DNA from: CAZSAT01 sp964604675
GTDB taxonomy: Bacteria > Myxococcota_A > UBA796 > CAJQPC01
Length of the DNA: 64,000 bases
Direction of reading: 5' to 3'
NCBI GenBank assembly: GCA_964604675.1
Contig: CAZSAT010000019.1
Coordinates: 17,956 to 81,955, forward strand
The position numbers and the translations under genes are program-made. A model generated the notes under the pieces. That model had not been told where the DNA came from. It did no database searches and saw only the letters and a program-made list of their open reading frames with translations. How positions within the stretch are numbered: the first letter of the stretch is position 1; each line of letters begins with the position of its first letter. Of this stretch, positions 17,098-26,521 are shown in pieces.

Positions 17098-17292
17098 CTA
17101 CTCCTCCGCTGGCGGAGGTCCGTCCAGGCCGGTGCCAGGGTAGTGATCGTTCGTCACCCGGGTGAGCTGATGCACCGCGTAGAAGACGCGGTCGTCCAGG
17201 AGCTTCCGCGCCGGCGAGGGCACCAGGCGTGAGACCGCGTGGCCCACCCGCAGCAGGGTGCGTCCGAGGGTGAGGGCCACGCTGCGCTTCAC
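17098..17292 (-). CDS. Small hypothetical protein, 64 aa
   Basis: A basic N-terminal half (KRSVALTLGRTLLRVGHAVSRL) that could form an amphipathic helix, then HQLTRVTNDHYPG and an acidic Pro-rich tail. GTG start. No clear Shine-Dalgarno. It fills the gap between the lipoprotein and the spike genes and is divergent from the latter. The composition is gene-like but no family is recognised, so it may be spurious. Confidence 0.45.
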   Translation of the reverse strand: MKRSVALTLGRTLLRVGHAVSRLVPSPARKLLDDRVFYAVHQLTRVTNDHYPGTGLDGPPPAEE

Positions 17293-17324
17293 GGGGTAAG
17301 GTTCCGCATCCGGGGAGTCCTACC

Positions 17325-17981
17325 GTGCCACGCGTCACCGATCGACATGGCCGCCCGGTGTCGGGTCAGATGCCGGGCCTCGTCGAAGCCAAGGTCACCG
17401 ACAACGAAGATCCCGAGAACATGCACCGGGTGAAGGTCGAGTTCCCCACGCTTCCCGACGCCCCCGAGAGCTACTGGGCGCGGGTGGTCACACCGATGGC
17501 CGGCGAGAAGCGCGGCTGGGTGACCCTGCCCGAGGTGGGCGACGAGGTCCTGGTCGCCTTCCTGCACGGGGACTTCAACCACGCGGTGGTGCTGGGCGCG
17601 CTCTACAACGGCACCGACGTGCCGCCGTACACGAACGACGACGGGAACAACGACCTGAAGGTGTTCCAGTCGCGCGCGGGCCACAAGGTCACCTTCGACG
17701 ACACGTCGGGCAGCGAGCGCATCGAGGTGGTCACCCACAACGAAGCCATCACGATCATCTACGACGGGGCGAACCAGACCCTCTCGGTGGCGTGTGACGG
17801 CGACATCATCGTCGACGCCGGCGGGAACTTCGAGGTCAGCTGCGCCGACTTCACGGTGAGCGCGACCCAGAACGTGAGCGTCGAGGCGACCATGAACCTC
17901 GACCTGAAGGGCACCACCCAGGCCACGGTCGACGGGGGCACGATGCTCGTGCTCACCGCCGCCCAGACGAGCATCGGATGA
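17325..17981 (+). CDS. Baseplate spike protein (phage gpV / VgrG gp5-core type), copy 1
   Basis: A 218-residue protein with an N-terminal OB-fold like phage baseplate protein V and the gp5 part of VgrG: GLVEAKVTDNEDPENMHRVK at 18-37, then VTPMAGEKRGWVTLPEVGDEV and HAVVLGALYNG. The C-terminal 90 residues are a repetitive beta stretch (ISVACDGDIIVDAGGNFEVS-like), as in spike needles. The gp27-like half of VgrG is missing. GTG start with GGGGAG 7 bases upstream; TAAGGT (17297-17302) is a likely -10. The ATGA overlap links it to a paralogue. No sheath, tube or ATPase gene is near. Confidence 0.78.
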   Translation: MPRVTDRHGRPVSGQMPGLVEAKVTDNEDPENMHRVKVEFPTLPDAPESYWARVVTPMAGEKRGWVTLPEVGDEVLVAFLHGDFNHAVVLGALYNGTDVPPYTNDDGNNDLKVFQSRAGHKVTFDDTSGSERIEVVTHNEAITIIYDGANQTLSVACDGDIIVDAGGNFEVSCADFTVSATQNVSVEATMNLDLKGTTQATVDGGTMLVLTAAQTSIG

Positions 17982-18685
17982 CCCCCGGCGTCGTCGTCGG
18001 TCTGGTCCTCGACAACGCGGACCCGGAAGGCATGCACCGGGTGCAGGTGGAGTTCCCTCACCTCGACCGCGTCGAGAGCAGCTGGTGCCGCATGATCACG
18101 CCCATGGCTGGAGAAGAGCGCGGCCTGGTGCTGCTCCCAGAAGCAGGCAGCGAGGTCATCGTCGGCTTCCTGTACAGGAGCTCCCAGCCGGTCATCCTCG
18201 GCGCGGTCTACAACGGCACCGACGACACCCCGGATCCCTACGACAACAGCGACGGCGACAACAAGACGCGCACCTTGTGGACCCGCGGCGACAACATGCT
18301 GGTGTTCCAGGACGGCAGCGGCGAAGAAGCCCTGGGGATCGGTTCGAAGGCCAGCACTGCCGGCGACGTGACCAGCGGCGGTGCCTACGACCACGCCGAC
18401 GCGGCGGGCTCCACCCTCACCCATGGCGCCGGGAGCGGCATCACCTGGGAGGCCGGGGGCACCGTGTCGATCAGCTGCGGCGGCGACTTCAAGGTCACTG
18501 CGACCGGAAACGCCGAGCTCTCCGCCACGATGGAGGCCGTGTGCAAGGGCACGCAACAGGGCACGGTGGACGGCACCGCCGCCTTGACGCTCACCGCGGC
18601 CACCGTGCACATCAACGGCGGTGCACCGGGACAGACCAGCCAGCCGCTGTCGGCGCTCTCGGCGAACCACCCGCCGGAGACCTGA
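17978..18685 (+). CDS. Baseplate spike protein (phage gpV / VgrG gp5-core type), copy 2
   Basis: A 235-residue paralogue of the preceding protein, with the same signature blocks (LDNADPEGMHRVQVEFP, ITPMAGEERG, VILGAVYNGTDDTPDPYD). It has a longer middle (about residues 90-140), then the same C-terminal beta repeat (FKVTATGNAELSATMEAVCK, GTQQGTVDGT). It begins inside the stop of copy 1 (4-base overlap). Tandem duplication followed by divergence is likely; the two may form a hetero-trimeric spike. No PAAR tip protein is seen. Converges with a MYXO-CTERM-like gene 3 bases away. Confidence 0.75.
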   Translation: MTPGVVVGLVLDNADPEGMHRVQVEFPHLDRVESSWCRMITPMAGEERGLVLLPEAGSEVIVGFLYRSSQPVILGAVYNGTDDTPDPYDNSDGDNKTRTLWTRGDNMLVFQDGSGEEALGIGSKASTAGDVTSGGAYDHADAAGSTLTHGAGSGITWEAGGTVSISCGGDFKVTATGNAELSATMEAVCKGTQQGTVDGTAALTLTAATVHINGGAPGQTSQPLSALSANHPPET

Positions 18686-18688
18686 AGC

Positions 18689-19570
18689 TCAGCGCCGGCG
18701 CCGCCACACCGCTGCCAGGGCGAAGAGCGCGAAGCCGCCTCCGCCGGCCCCCGAGCAGCCGCAGGGATGCACCGGCGTGAGCGTGGCCTCGGTGCCCCAG
18801 CCGCCAGTCGCGCCGGACGGACCGGCCGTGTCGCCGCCGCTGTCCACCGCGCCGCTGTCGCCTCCGTCGCCGCCGTCACCGCTGTCACCGCCGTCACCGC
18901 CCCCGGTGTCACCGCTGCTCTCGATCACCTCGACCGCGAGGTCGGCTGCCCACACCGGCGTGCTGTCGACCTCCCCGCAGTCGAAGCTGTAGACCCCGGC
19001 GTAGCCCGCGCCCAGGGGCGACGGGTCGGTCACGGAGAACAACAGCTCCTCATCGAGCCAGGCCGCGAGCGCGCCCCCATCGACCTGCAGCTCCAGGGTG
19101 TGCTCACCGGTGACCCCATCGACCTGCAGCCCTGCGAGCACCGTGGCGTCGCTTCCCTCCACCCGGAGGAGCGCCACGCGGGGGTCCTCGCTCCGCTCCA
19201 TGGGCTCCGGCGCGCCGTCGCCGGTGTGGATGAGCAGGTAGCCCGTGCCGTCGTCCATGTTCGACACGATCCCGAAGGCATCGTCGTCTTCGTTCACGTA
19301 GGTGGCGACCACCCGTTGGCGCTCGGTGGGGTCGACCTCGATCCTCACGAGCCAGTTGTCCGTCGGGGAGCCCTCACCCCACGCTGATGAGCCGTTCCAG
19401 TCGTCCTCGTTGTGGTCGGTGGTGGGGTACGCGCGGCCATTCTCGGCGTACCAGGGATCCGCGATGTAGCCACTCACCCATCCGGCGCCGTGCATGGCGC
19501 CCTCGCCGAAGTCGGTGAGCGACCACGACCCCGTGCCGCCCGCCATCGCCAGGCTCGTCAACCAGATCAT
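18689..19570 (-). CDS. Secreted protein with MYXO-CTERM-like sorting tail
   Basis: A 293-residue exported protein. The signal peptide (MIWLTSLAMA) is followed by a beta-sandwich domain of about 200 residues resembling a LamG/concanavalin-like lectin fold (WNGSSAWGEG; VRIEVDPTERQRVVATYVN; FSVTDPSPLGAGYAGVYSFD). A Gly/Asp/Ser low-complexity linker (GDGGDSGDGGDGGDSG) leads to a C-terminal CGCSGAGGGG, a hydrophobic stretch and RRRR, the pattern of the MYXO-CTERM surface-anchoring signal. ATG with GGAGG upstream. Likely a surface-exposed protein; ligand unknown. Confidence 0.75.
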   Translation of the reverse strand: MIWLTSLAMAGGTGSWSLTDFGEGAMHGAGWVSGYIADPWYAENGRAYPTTDHNEDDWNGSSAWGEGSPTDNWLVRIEVDPTERQRVVATYVNEDDDAFGIVSNMDDGTGYLLIHTGDGAPEPMERSEDPRVALLRVEGSDATVLAGLQVDGVTGEHTLELQVDGGALAAWLDEELLFSVTDPSPLGAGYAGVYSFDCGEVDSTPVWAADLAVEVIESSGDTGGGDGGDSGDGGDGGDSGAVDSGGDTAGPSGATGGWGTEATLTPVHPCGCSGAGGGGFALFALAAVWRRRR

Positions 19571-19591
19571 CGTTCGGCCTCCAGACCCGGA

Positions 19592-20338
19592 TCATGCATC
19601 AGGATGTTCGCTCCGCAGCACCTCGAAGCCTTCGACGACCTGCGCCCAGGCATGCTCTGCGAAGCTCGTGGCGTCGTCGAAGTCCGAAGGTTGCACCGGC
19701 TTCCGGAAGCTCAGCCACACCTTGCGGAAGGGACGGATCTCCAGGGCATCCCGCGGAAACACCCGCTCCGTCCCCCACAACGATGCCGGGACCACCGGGA
19801 GCCTGGCCTGCCACGCGGCCTCGATGAGCTTCAGGCTCACCTTGTCGCGGATCTCGCCGTCCCGGGTGCGCGTGCCCTCGGGGAACACGTGCATCGGACA
19901 GCGGGAGAGGCACATGAACAGCGTCTCGTGCAGCGCGCGCTTGCGGGCGACCGGATCCTTGCGGTCGAAGTACACCGCACCGCCCAGGTAGGCGTAGTAC
20001 CCGACGAAGGGCACCCAGAGCACCTCCTGCTTCGACACGCCGTGGGCGCGGGCGTAGGCCACCAACATCGGCGGATCGAGGTTGGACCGGTGGTTCGAGA
20101 TCACCAGGTAGGGGGTGCCGTAGGGCACGTGCTCGGTCCCCGTCACCACGGGGCGCGCGAGGGCCGCGAAGCGCAGGTAGCAGTGGCCGAAGAGCACCGA
20201 GGCCCAGATGCCGAAGCGCTCCCTCACCCCCCGACGGAGCGGCAGGAAGGGCAACGCCAGCAGGGTGCCCCAGAGAAACGCCCAGGCCAGCGACGTGACC
20301 GCGAACCAGGCGAAGAGGAGGCGATGGAAGAAACGCAC
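19592..20338 (-). CDS. 1-acyl-sn-glycerol-3-phosphate acyltransferase family (PlsC-like)
   Basis: A 248-residue membrane-associated acyltransferase. A hydrophobic N-terminal helix (about 8-33) precedes NHRSNLDP (HX4D: His83, Asp88) and FPEGTRTRDG (Glu154), the acceptor-phosphate motif. Length and layout fit PlsC enzymes making phosphatidic acid, although housekeeping and remodelling paralogues look alike. GTG start. Divergent from bolA with about 48 bases between them. Second PlsC-type enzyme in the window. Confidence 0.85.
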   Translation of the reverse strand: MRFFHRLLFAWFAVTSLAWAFLWGTLLALPFLPLRRGVRERFGIWASVLFGHCYLRFAALARPVVTGTEHVPYGTPYLVISNHRSNLDPPMLVAYARAHGVSKQEVLWVPFVGYYAYLGGAVYFDRKDPVARKRALHETLFMCLSRCPMHVFPEGTRTRDGEIRDKVSLKLIEAAWQARLPVVPASLWGTERVFPRDALEIRPFRKVWLSFRKPVQPSDFDDATSFAEHAWAQVVEGFEVLRSEHPDA

Positions 20339-20386
20339 TACGCAAACCGCCCCGAGAGCGGGTTAGAGAGGGAGACTGGAGTGCGG

Positions 20387-20632
20387 ATGTTCGACAAGAA
20401 CGAGATCAAGCGCATCATCGAGACCGAGCTGCCCGACTGTACCGCCATCGTGCACAACGAGTACGACGACGGGGAGCACTTCGAGGCGCACGTCACCTCG
20501 CCGGCCTTCGTGGGCATCAACCTCGTGAAGCAGCACCAGCTCGTCTACAAGGCCCTCGGCGACCTCATGGCGGGGCCCATCCACGCCCTGGCTCTCAAGA
20601 CCTACACCCCTGACACCTGGCCACACCCATGA
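20387..20632 (+). CDS. bolA: BolA-family protein
   Basis: An 81-residue BolA homologue with the class II helix-turn fold: FDKNEIKRIIETELPD, then HFEAHVTSPAFVGINLVKQHQLVY and the invariant C-terminal IHALALKTYTP. BolA proteins bind a [2Fe-2S] cluster together with CGFS monothiol glutaredoxins, using the C-terminal His, and act in iron-sulfur trafficking. The next gene, overlapping by 4 bases, is exactly such a glutaredoxin. GGAG lies 5 bases before the ATG; a GTG two codons earlier is an alternative start. Confidence 0.88.
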   Translation: MFDKNEIKRIIETELPDCTAIVHNEYDDGEHFEAHVTSPAFVGINLVKQHQLVYKALGDLMAGPIHALALKTYTPDTWPHP

Positions 20633-20946
20633 GTGACCCCGTCCAGGCTCGCATCGGCGAGCTCGTGAAGCAGAACCGGATCATGCTCTTCATGAAGGGC
20701 ACGAAGTTCTTCCCCCAGTGCGGCTTCTCGGCGCGCGCGGTGGGCGTGCTCCGTCAGCTCGGCGCCGAGTTCGAGACCTTCGACGTCTTGAGCGACGGCG
20801 GCGTGCGGGAAGGCATCAAGGCCTACTCGAGCTGGCCCACGATCCCCCAGCTCTACATCGGCGGTGAGTTCGTCGGCGGCTCCGACATCATGATGGAGCT
20901 CTACCAGAACGGCGAGCTCGCCGCGCTGGTGTCCACCGAGGGCTGA
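20629..20946 (+). CDS. grxD: Monothiol glutaredoxin, CGFS type (Grx4/GrxD family)
   Basis: A 105-residue glutaredoxin with the monothiol active site PQCGFS (Cys31), the cis-Pro loop WPTIPQLYIGGEFVGG and the glutathione-binding GGSDI. Members coordinate a glutathione-ligated [2Fe-2S] cluster and hand it to apo-proteins or to BolA. The gene is sandwiched between bolA (ATGA overlap) and a COG0523 GTPase that begins directly after its stop, so a three- or four-gene operon is certain in layout. Confidence 0.92.
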   Translation: MSDPVQARIGELVKQNRIMLFMKGTKFFPQCGFSARAVGVLRQLGAEFETFDVLSDGGVREGIKAYSSWPTIPQLYIGGEFVGGSDIMMELYQNGELAALVSTEG

Positions 20947-21820
<874 letters not shown>

Positions 21821-21828
<8 letters not shown>

Positions 21829-22672
21829 CAGCGACCGCAACGAGCTGGTCCACACCCCACGCGAAGCGTTCGCGGCCCTCGACCTGGCTCGCATCCGCGC
21901 TCAGGGAAAGCTGCTCACCGCCGACATGGACGTGTGGGACGGACTCTCCTACGGCGCAGACCCGGAGCAGACCCTCGATGCCTGGGAGCTGTACGACCTC
22001 GCGCCCCGCGAGGGGTGGCCCGCCGTGCTGTTCCTCCACGGTGGGGGGTGGGTCACTGGCCACCGCGATGCCTTCCGGGTGCAGGCACCGCTGCTCGCGC
22101 GCAAGGGCGTGCTCGCCGCCTCCGCCAGCTACCGGCTCGCGCCCGCCGCGCGCTGGCCGGCCCAGCTCGACGACGTGCTCGCGGCCGTCGAACACCTGCG
22201 CGGCCTGCAGGTGGACCACGAGCGCATCGGGCTCTGGGGCGTGTCGGCAGGCGGACACCTCGCGCTGCTCGCAGCCCAGGAGCTGGGCCCCGAGGTGATC
22301 AAGTGCGTGGTCACGGTCGGCGCACCGACCGACCTGCCGCGGCTCGCAGCAGGCGGCTACGACGAGCTCCCCCTGGTGTTCGACGACGATCAGCTCGCTG
22401 CGGCGAGCCCAGCGCTGTCCGACCGCCCGCTGCCCCCGGCGCTCTGCCTGCACGGCGAGCGCGACCCGGTCGTCCCGGTCGAACAAGCGCGTGTCCTCGC
22501 CGAGAGACACGGCGAGGTCGAGCTGCGCGTGGTGCCCAAGGGCGACCACATGCTGCGCTGGCCGCCGAAGGCCGCCGTGCGCGAGCTCGGCGCGGCGCGG
22601 CGCTGGGTGAAGGACCGGCTGGCCGACAAGCCCCGCGGCTCGAAGTGGACGATCCGCCGCAAGAAGCGCTAG
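21821..22672 (+). CDS. Alpha/beta hydrolase (esterase, HSL-like)
   Basis: A 283-residue cytosolic hydrolase. HGGGW at 73-77 is the oxyanion loop and GVSAGG with Ser142 is the nucleophile elbow, as in the hormone-sensitive-lipase-like/carboxylesterase branch. The acid is probably in HGERDPVVP and the His in KGDHML. The C-terminus is strongly basic (KWTIRRKKR). ATG start inside the last codons of the COG0523 gene, so it belongs to the bolA operon by position, though a link with iron-sulfur metabolism is not evident. It shares its CTAG stop with the convergent gene. Confidence 0.82.
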
Positions 22673-23661
22673 AGCGCCACGCGGGCGCCGAGGTGGCCCC
22701 CGAAGCTGTCGTCGAGGCCCACGTTCAGGTGCCCGTAGATCTTGATCACCAGGATCTCGACCTGGCTGCCCACGAACACCCGCGGCACGTAGGCCTCGAA
22801 GCCCGCGTTGTCCCCCAGCTCGATCGTCGCCGACCCGATGGGCTCGCCGGATCCGTCGAACTGCACCGACAGCGGCCCCTCGAGCTTGATCACGCTCGAC
22901 GCCGAGGCCGACGCGATGTCGAGCGCCGCCCCGCCGTACACGTTCAACAGAAGGATGCGGAGGTTGGTGGAGAGCTCGATCGGGAAGGACTCCGTCTCGG
23001 CCTCGATCGTGTAGGAGCCGGTGGCGTCCCAGTCGATCTGGTAGCCGTCCTGCTGCACCGACTGCGGGATGTCGGCGCTCAGGGCGGTGGTGTAGCTGGT
23101 CTGCTCCCAACCGCCGGTCAGCGCCATGCCACCCCACTCCACCGGCTTGCCGGTGCCCTTGGGCCGCACGAGCTGCACCTGCAGGTGGGCTCCGAGGTTC
23201 TGCAGGTCACCGCTCAAGGGATCGCCGTTGGTCGAGAGCGCCATGCCGTTGGCGTAGAGCACGAAGCGCCGCGCGAAGCTCTCCTCGCTCGCGAACACAC
23301 CGAGGTTCAGCCCGGCCATCGCCGCCACCTGGAAGGCGAAGCCACCCTCGGGGAGCAAGGCATCGCCGCGGCCGAACTGGGCGCCTGCCCCGCTCACCGC
23401 CGTGCCGAAGCCGCCGCCGACCACGAAGCGCTGGGGGTTCGAGGCGTAGTCCACCCCGAGACCGCGCGCGCTGAGCGCGGCCGCGCGAGCCATCGAGGTG
23501 ATGTACTGGGCCTGGTCGTCCAGGCGGAGATCGGCGCCGGCCGCGGCCGAGAACGCGTTCTCCATCTCCTGTTCCGATAGGCCGAGGGACTGCGACCACG
23601 TGGGATCGAGGGTCACGTCGATGGACTGGGCCAGGGCCGTGCTCAACAGGGTCAGGATCAT
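22669..23661 (-). CDS. Exported beta-rich protein, 330 aa, possibly surface/outer membrane
   Basis: A signal peptide ends at ALAQ (residue 12). The mature protein alternates polar and hydrophobic residues in short strands (FVVGGGFGTAVSGAG; LVIKIYGHLNVGLDD) with a Gly-rich pattern compatible with an outer-membrane barrel or lipid-facing sheet, and ends in ARVAL. An N-terminal helix-rich part (QEMENAFSAAAGADLRLDDQ) comes first. I do not recognise the family. GGAGG precedes the ATG by 8 bases and TAGGGT further up is a plausible -10. Confidence 0.65.
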   Translation of the reverse strand: MILTLLSTALAQSIDVTLDPTWSQSLGLSEQEMENAFSAAAGADLRLDDQAQYITSMARAAALSARGLGVDYASNPQRFVVGGGFGTAVSGAGAQFGRGDALLPEGGFAFQVAAMAGLNLGVFASEESFARRFVLYANGMALSTNGDPLSGDLQNLGAHLQVQLVRPKGTGKPVEWGGMALTGGWEQTSYTTALSADIPQSVQQDGYQIDWDATGSYTIEAETESFPIELSTNLRILLLNVYGGAALDIASASASSVIKLEGPLSVQFDGSGEPIGSATIELGDNAGFEAYVPRVFVGSQVEILVIKIYGHLNVGLDDSFGGHLGARVAL

Positions 23662-23816
23662 CGAACGCCTCCGGCGGACACCCTACCCGCACCGATCGAC
23701 GCCCGCGCCCTCGTCGCCCTCTCACCCGCCTTCCACCCAGGTGGTCAAGATGCTGTCGACCCGTTGAAGTATACAGCCTGTCTACGATAGAGTGCGACCG
23801 CACCGTCGGTCCACAC

Positions 23817-24845
23817 ATGTCCGTGATGCTCTTCGCGAGCGCGCTCGCCGGGTACCTCGACCCGGTCGAAGGCCGCCCCACGTGGGACCAACGCGCGCTC
23901 CACACCTGGACCAACCTCACCCGCGTGGATCCGACCGCGTGGGCGAACGACTACAGCTGCAGCACGAGCTCCTTCTCGTCGAGCGAGCGCTCCCCCGCGG
24001 CGCCGCTCTACTACCACGACGGCCTCACCGAGGTCGCGCAGCTGCACAGCGCCGACATGCGCGCCCACAACGACATGGATCACAGCTCGTCCGACGGCAC
24101 CAGCTTCTCCAACCGGGTGTGGCCCTACTACGAGGGGAGCACGATCGCCGAGAACATCGCCTACGGCTACAGCGACGCCTGGACGGCGCAGTTCGGCGGG
24201 TGGATGTGCTCCAGCGGGCACCGGGCCAACATCATGTCCGGCTCGATGGAGCACCTCGGGGTCGGCGTGGACGGCACCTGGTACACGCAGGACTTCGGCG
24301 GGGGCGGAGGCGGCGACAGGCCTCCGGTGGCGATGGGTGTGCACACACCGCAGAGTCCCCTGGCGTCCGTCACCTACTGGGCCACGTGGCAGGGGGTGGC
24401 CGCCCCCGGCCTGCTCGCGGTGGACAGCGACAACGGGTGCGTGGACCTGGTGCTGTCGGTGGGCTCGGCGACCCAAGGGGCCTACACCGCCGACGACGGC
24501 GTGGCCGACGGCTGCGTGCGCTACCGCTTCGTGTGGGAGACGGCCGAGGGAGCGACCGGCGCCATCCCCGCGTCCGGGTCCTGGCAGTACGGCGCGGGCT
24601 GCGAAGCCTACGTCGACGGAGCCCCCGGGAGCTGCGGGCTCTTTGGAGGCGGGTCGGACAGCGGGGCCCTGGGCCTGGACACCGGAGCCATCCTGTTCGA
24701 CGAGACCACCGACTGCGAACCCAGCGCGAGCGACAGGAACGGTGACTGCGCCGTGGACGAGCCGCTCGAAGAGCCCGGGGGATGCAGCTCGTCACCGGTT
24801 GGGGTGTGGTGGCTGGTGGTGTTCCTGGCGCGGCGGCGACGGTAG
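23817..24845 (+). CDS. CAP (SCP/PR1) domain protein with a MYXO-CTERM-like tail
   Basis: A 342-residue secreted protein. Residues 25-145 form a CAP domain with its conserved residues: QLHSADMRAHN (His77), TIAENIAY (Glu112) and the signature SGHRANIM (His135). The middle is a beta-rich domain rich in Gly, with the acidic DSGALGLDTGAI spacer. The C-terminus CSSS, hydrophobic stretch and ARRRR resembles the sorting signal of the MYXO-CTERM class. CAP proteins bind sterols or act on peptidoglycan and interactions outside the cell; the role here is unknown. No Shine-Dalgarno is visible near the ATG. Confidence 0.8.
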   Translation: MSVMLFASALAGYLDPVEGRPTWDQRALHTWTNLTRVDPTAWANDYSCSTSSFSSSERSPAAPLYYHDGLTEVAQLHSADMRAHNDMDHSSSDGTSFSNRVWPYYEGSTIAENIAYGYSDAWTAQFGGWMCSSGHRANIMSGSMEHLGVGVDGTWYTQDFGGGGGGDRPPVAMGVHTPQSPLASVTYWATWQGVAAPGLLAVDSDNGCVDLVLSVGSATQGAYTADDGVADGCVRYRFVWETAEGATGAIPASGSWQYGAGCEAYVDGAPGSCGLFGGGSDSGALGLDTGAILFDETTDCEPSASDRNGDCAVDEPLEEPGGCSSSPVGVWWLVVFLARRRR

Positions 24846-24848
24846 CGA

Positions 24849-25748
24849 CTACGGTTGATCGAGCGCACCAGCCGGCCAGTCCCCCAGGAGCTTCACCTCC
24901 GGCGTCATCCACACGCCGAAGCGCTCCCGCACCACGCAGCGCGCGTGCGCGATCAGCCAGCGGATGTCCTCGGCCGCGGCGCCGCCGAGGTTCACGATGA
25001 AGTTCGCGTGCTTCTCGCTGATCTGGGCGCCGCCCCGCGTGGTGCCCTTGAGGCCCGCCGCCTCGATCAGGCGCCCGGCCGCGTCGCCTGGGGGGTTGGT
25101 GAAGGTGCTGCCACAGCTCGGAAGATCCAGAGGCTGCGTGGCCTTTCGGCGCGCGAGGAACTGCTGCCGCTCAGCCTTCCGCGCGCCGTCCGGGTCGGCG
25201 ACCACCTTGAGCTTCGCCCGCGTGACGACCGAGCCGGGCGGGAGCTCCGCGTGGCGGTACGCGAACGCCAAGGAAGCGGGATGCAGGCGGGCCAGCTGCC
25301 CCGAGGGCAGCGCGACCTCGACGGCCTCGACGATGTCGGATGCTTCCCCCATGCGCGTGCCAGCGTTCATCACCACGGCGCCGCCGACCGTGCCCGGCAC
25401 CCCGACGAAGGGCTCGGCACCCGCGAGCCCCGCATCGTCCAGACGCTTGAGCAGCACGGCGAGCAAGAGGCCGCCGCCCGCCCAGACCGCCCCCTCCTCG
25501 TGGCGGAGGCCGGCGAGCTCACCGCGGAGACGAAGCACCACGCCCGGAATCCCCTCGTCATGGATCAAGGCGTTGGAGCCGTTCCCGAGCACCGTGACCG
25601 GCGCGAGCGCGAGCACGGCGGCGAGCTGGCTCGCCGTGGTGGGCTCGACGAGGAGCTCCGCCGGTCCACCCACGCGCCAGAAGGCGCGCCTTCGAAGGGG
25701 CGCGTCGGCGGTGACCTTGGCGCCCGTGGCTTCCAGCGCGTCCCTCAC
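24849..25748 (-). CDS. murB: UDP-N-acetylenolpyruvoylglucosamine reductase
   Basis: A 299-residue flavoenzyme of the second step of UDP-MurNAc synthesis. FAD-binding residues are in LGNGSNALIHD (54-64) and VGVPGTVGGAVVMNAG (115-130). The proton donor Ser is in CGSTFTNPP (Ser214), and RLIEAAGLKG and ISEKHANFIVN are diagnostic. YRHAELPPG has the Tyr-Arg pair. GTG start overlapping the upstream gene by 4 bases. It is outside any dcw cluster and is the last gene of a three-gene minus unit with an amidohydrolase fusion and a barrel-like protein. Confidence 0.93.
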   Translation of the reverse strand: MRDALEATGAKVTADAPLRRRAFWRVGGPAELLVEPTTASQLAAVLALAPVTVLGNGSNALIHDEGIPGVVLRLRGELAGLRHEEGAVWAGGGLLLAVLLKRLDDAGLAGAEPFVGVPGTVGGAVVMNAGTRMGEASDIVEAVEVALPSGQLARLHPASLAFAYRHAELPPGSVVTRAKLKVVADPDGARKAERQQFLARRKATQPLDLPSCGSTFTNPPGDAAGRLIEAAGLKGTTRGGAQISEKHANFIVNLGGAAAEDIRWLIAHARCVVRERFGVWMTPEVKLLGDWPAGALDQP

Positions 25749-26521
25749 AGCTCGACCCGGTCACCCATGAGGTCGCCGACCCCCTGGAAGCGCACCGACA
25801 CGCGCGCGCCCGCCGCGGCATGCTGCCGATCCAGACCCGAGGCGCCGTCGTCGTCCCGGGTCTCCCACTGGCTGTTGAGCTCGGCCCATGCGGTCACGAT
25901 CACGGAGGGGTCGAGCGTGAGCAGCCCGAGCCCCGCTTCGACCTCGGCGTCGACCTCGTGCCGGACCGTGTTGTCGAGGCCGGCGCGGTGACGGTTGCGG
26001 GTGCGCGCGAAGCCCTCCCCGCGGACCACCAGACCCACCGGCCCGAGCACCTCGACGCTCAGCTCGCCTCCGAGTCCCGCGCCGATCGAGACGTAGTGCT
26101 TGAGGGCATCGTCGAGGTCTTCGTCGGTGTTCGAGAAGCCGAGCAGCGTCAGGTTGGACGGGGTGTAGAGGCGGGCCTGTGCACGATCGCCGTCGTAGCT
26201 CCGCCACGTGGACTCCCACACCCCACCGAGGACTGCGAGATCGAGGTGATCGCCGAGCTCCGGACGGACCCGCACGCTCAGCATCGGTCCGTCGATCGCG
26301 AGCTGGTCGACGACCAAGGCACCGGTGGCGTCCCGGTACAGGCGCAGGTGGTCGTTGCGACCCGCCTCCTCGGTCAAGAGCCCCGTGTTCCGGTGGCTCA
26401 GCTCCAGCCCAGCAGGGGGCACCAGCGCGGCGAAGTCCGTGACCGGTCCGGCCAGCGTGTCGTGGCCGTAGAGGCCGACGCCCACCTGATCGTAGAGCAC
26501 CACCGCCGAGAAGAGGTCCAT
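25745..26521 (-). CDS. Hypothetical beta-rich protein, 258 aa
   Basis: Alternating short strands throughout (LDLAVLGGVWESTWRSYD; ELSVEVLGPVGLVVRGEGF; SVRFQGVGDLMGDRVEL) suggest a barrel or beta-solenoid protein; no clear signal peptide (MDLFSAVVLYDQ). The TGA of the amidohydrolase and this ATG share an A (TGATG). Its own stop overlaps murB by 4 bases. Most likely an envelope component; family not recognised. Confidence 0.6.
   Translation of the reverse strand: MDLFSAVVLYDQVGVGLYGHDTLAGPVTDFAALVPPAGLELSHRNTGLLTEEAGRNDHLRLYRDATGALVVDQLAIDGPMLSVRVRPELGDHLDLAVLGGVWESTWRSYDGDRAQARLYTPSNLTLLGFSNTDEDLDDALKHYVSIGAGLGGELSVEVLGPVGLVVRGEGFARTRNRHRAGLDNTVRHEVDAEVEAGLGLLTLDPSVIVTAWAELNSQWETRDDDGASGLDRQHAAAGARVSVRFQGVGDLMGDRVEL

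Noticed and set aside
23764..23788. TTGAAG ... TACGAT as a promoter for the CAP-domain gene
   Set aside because: The spacer is only 13 bases; no alternative -35 fits.
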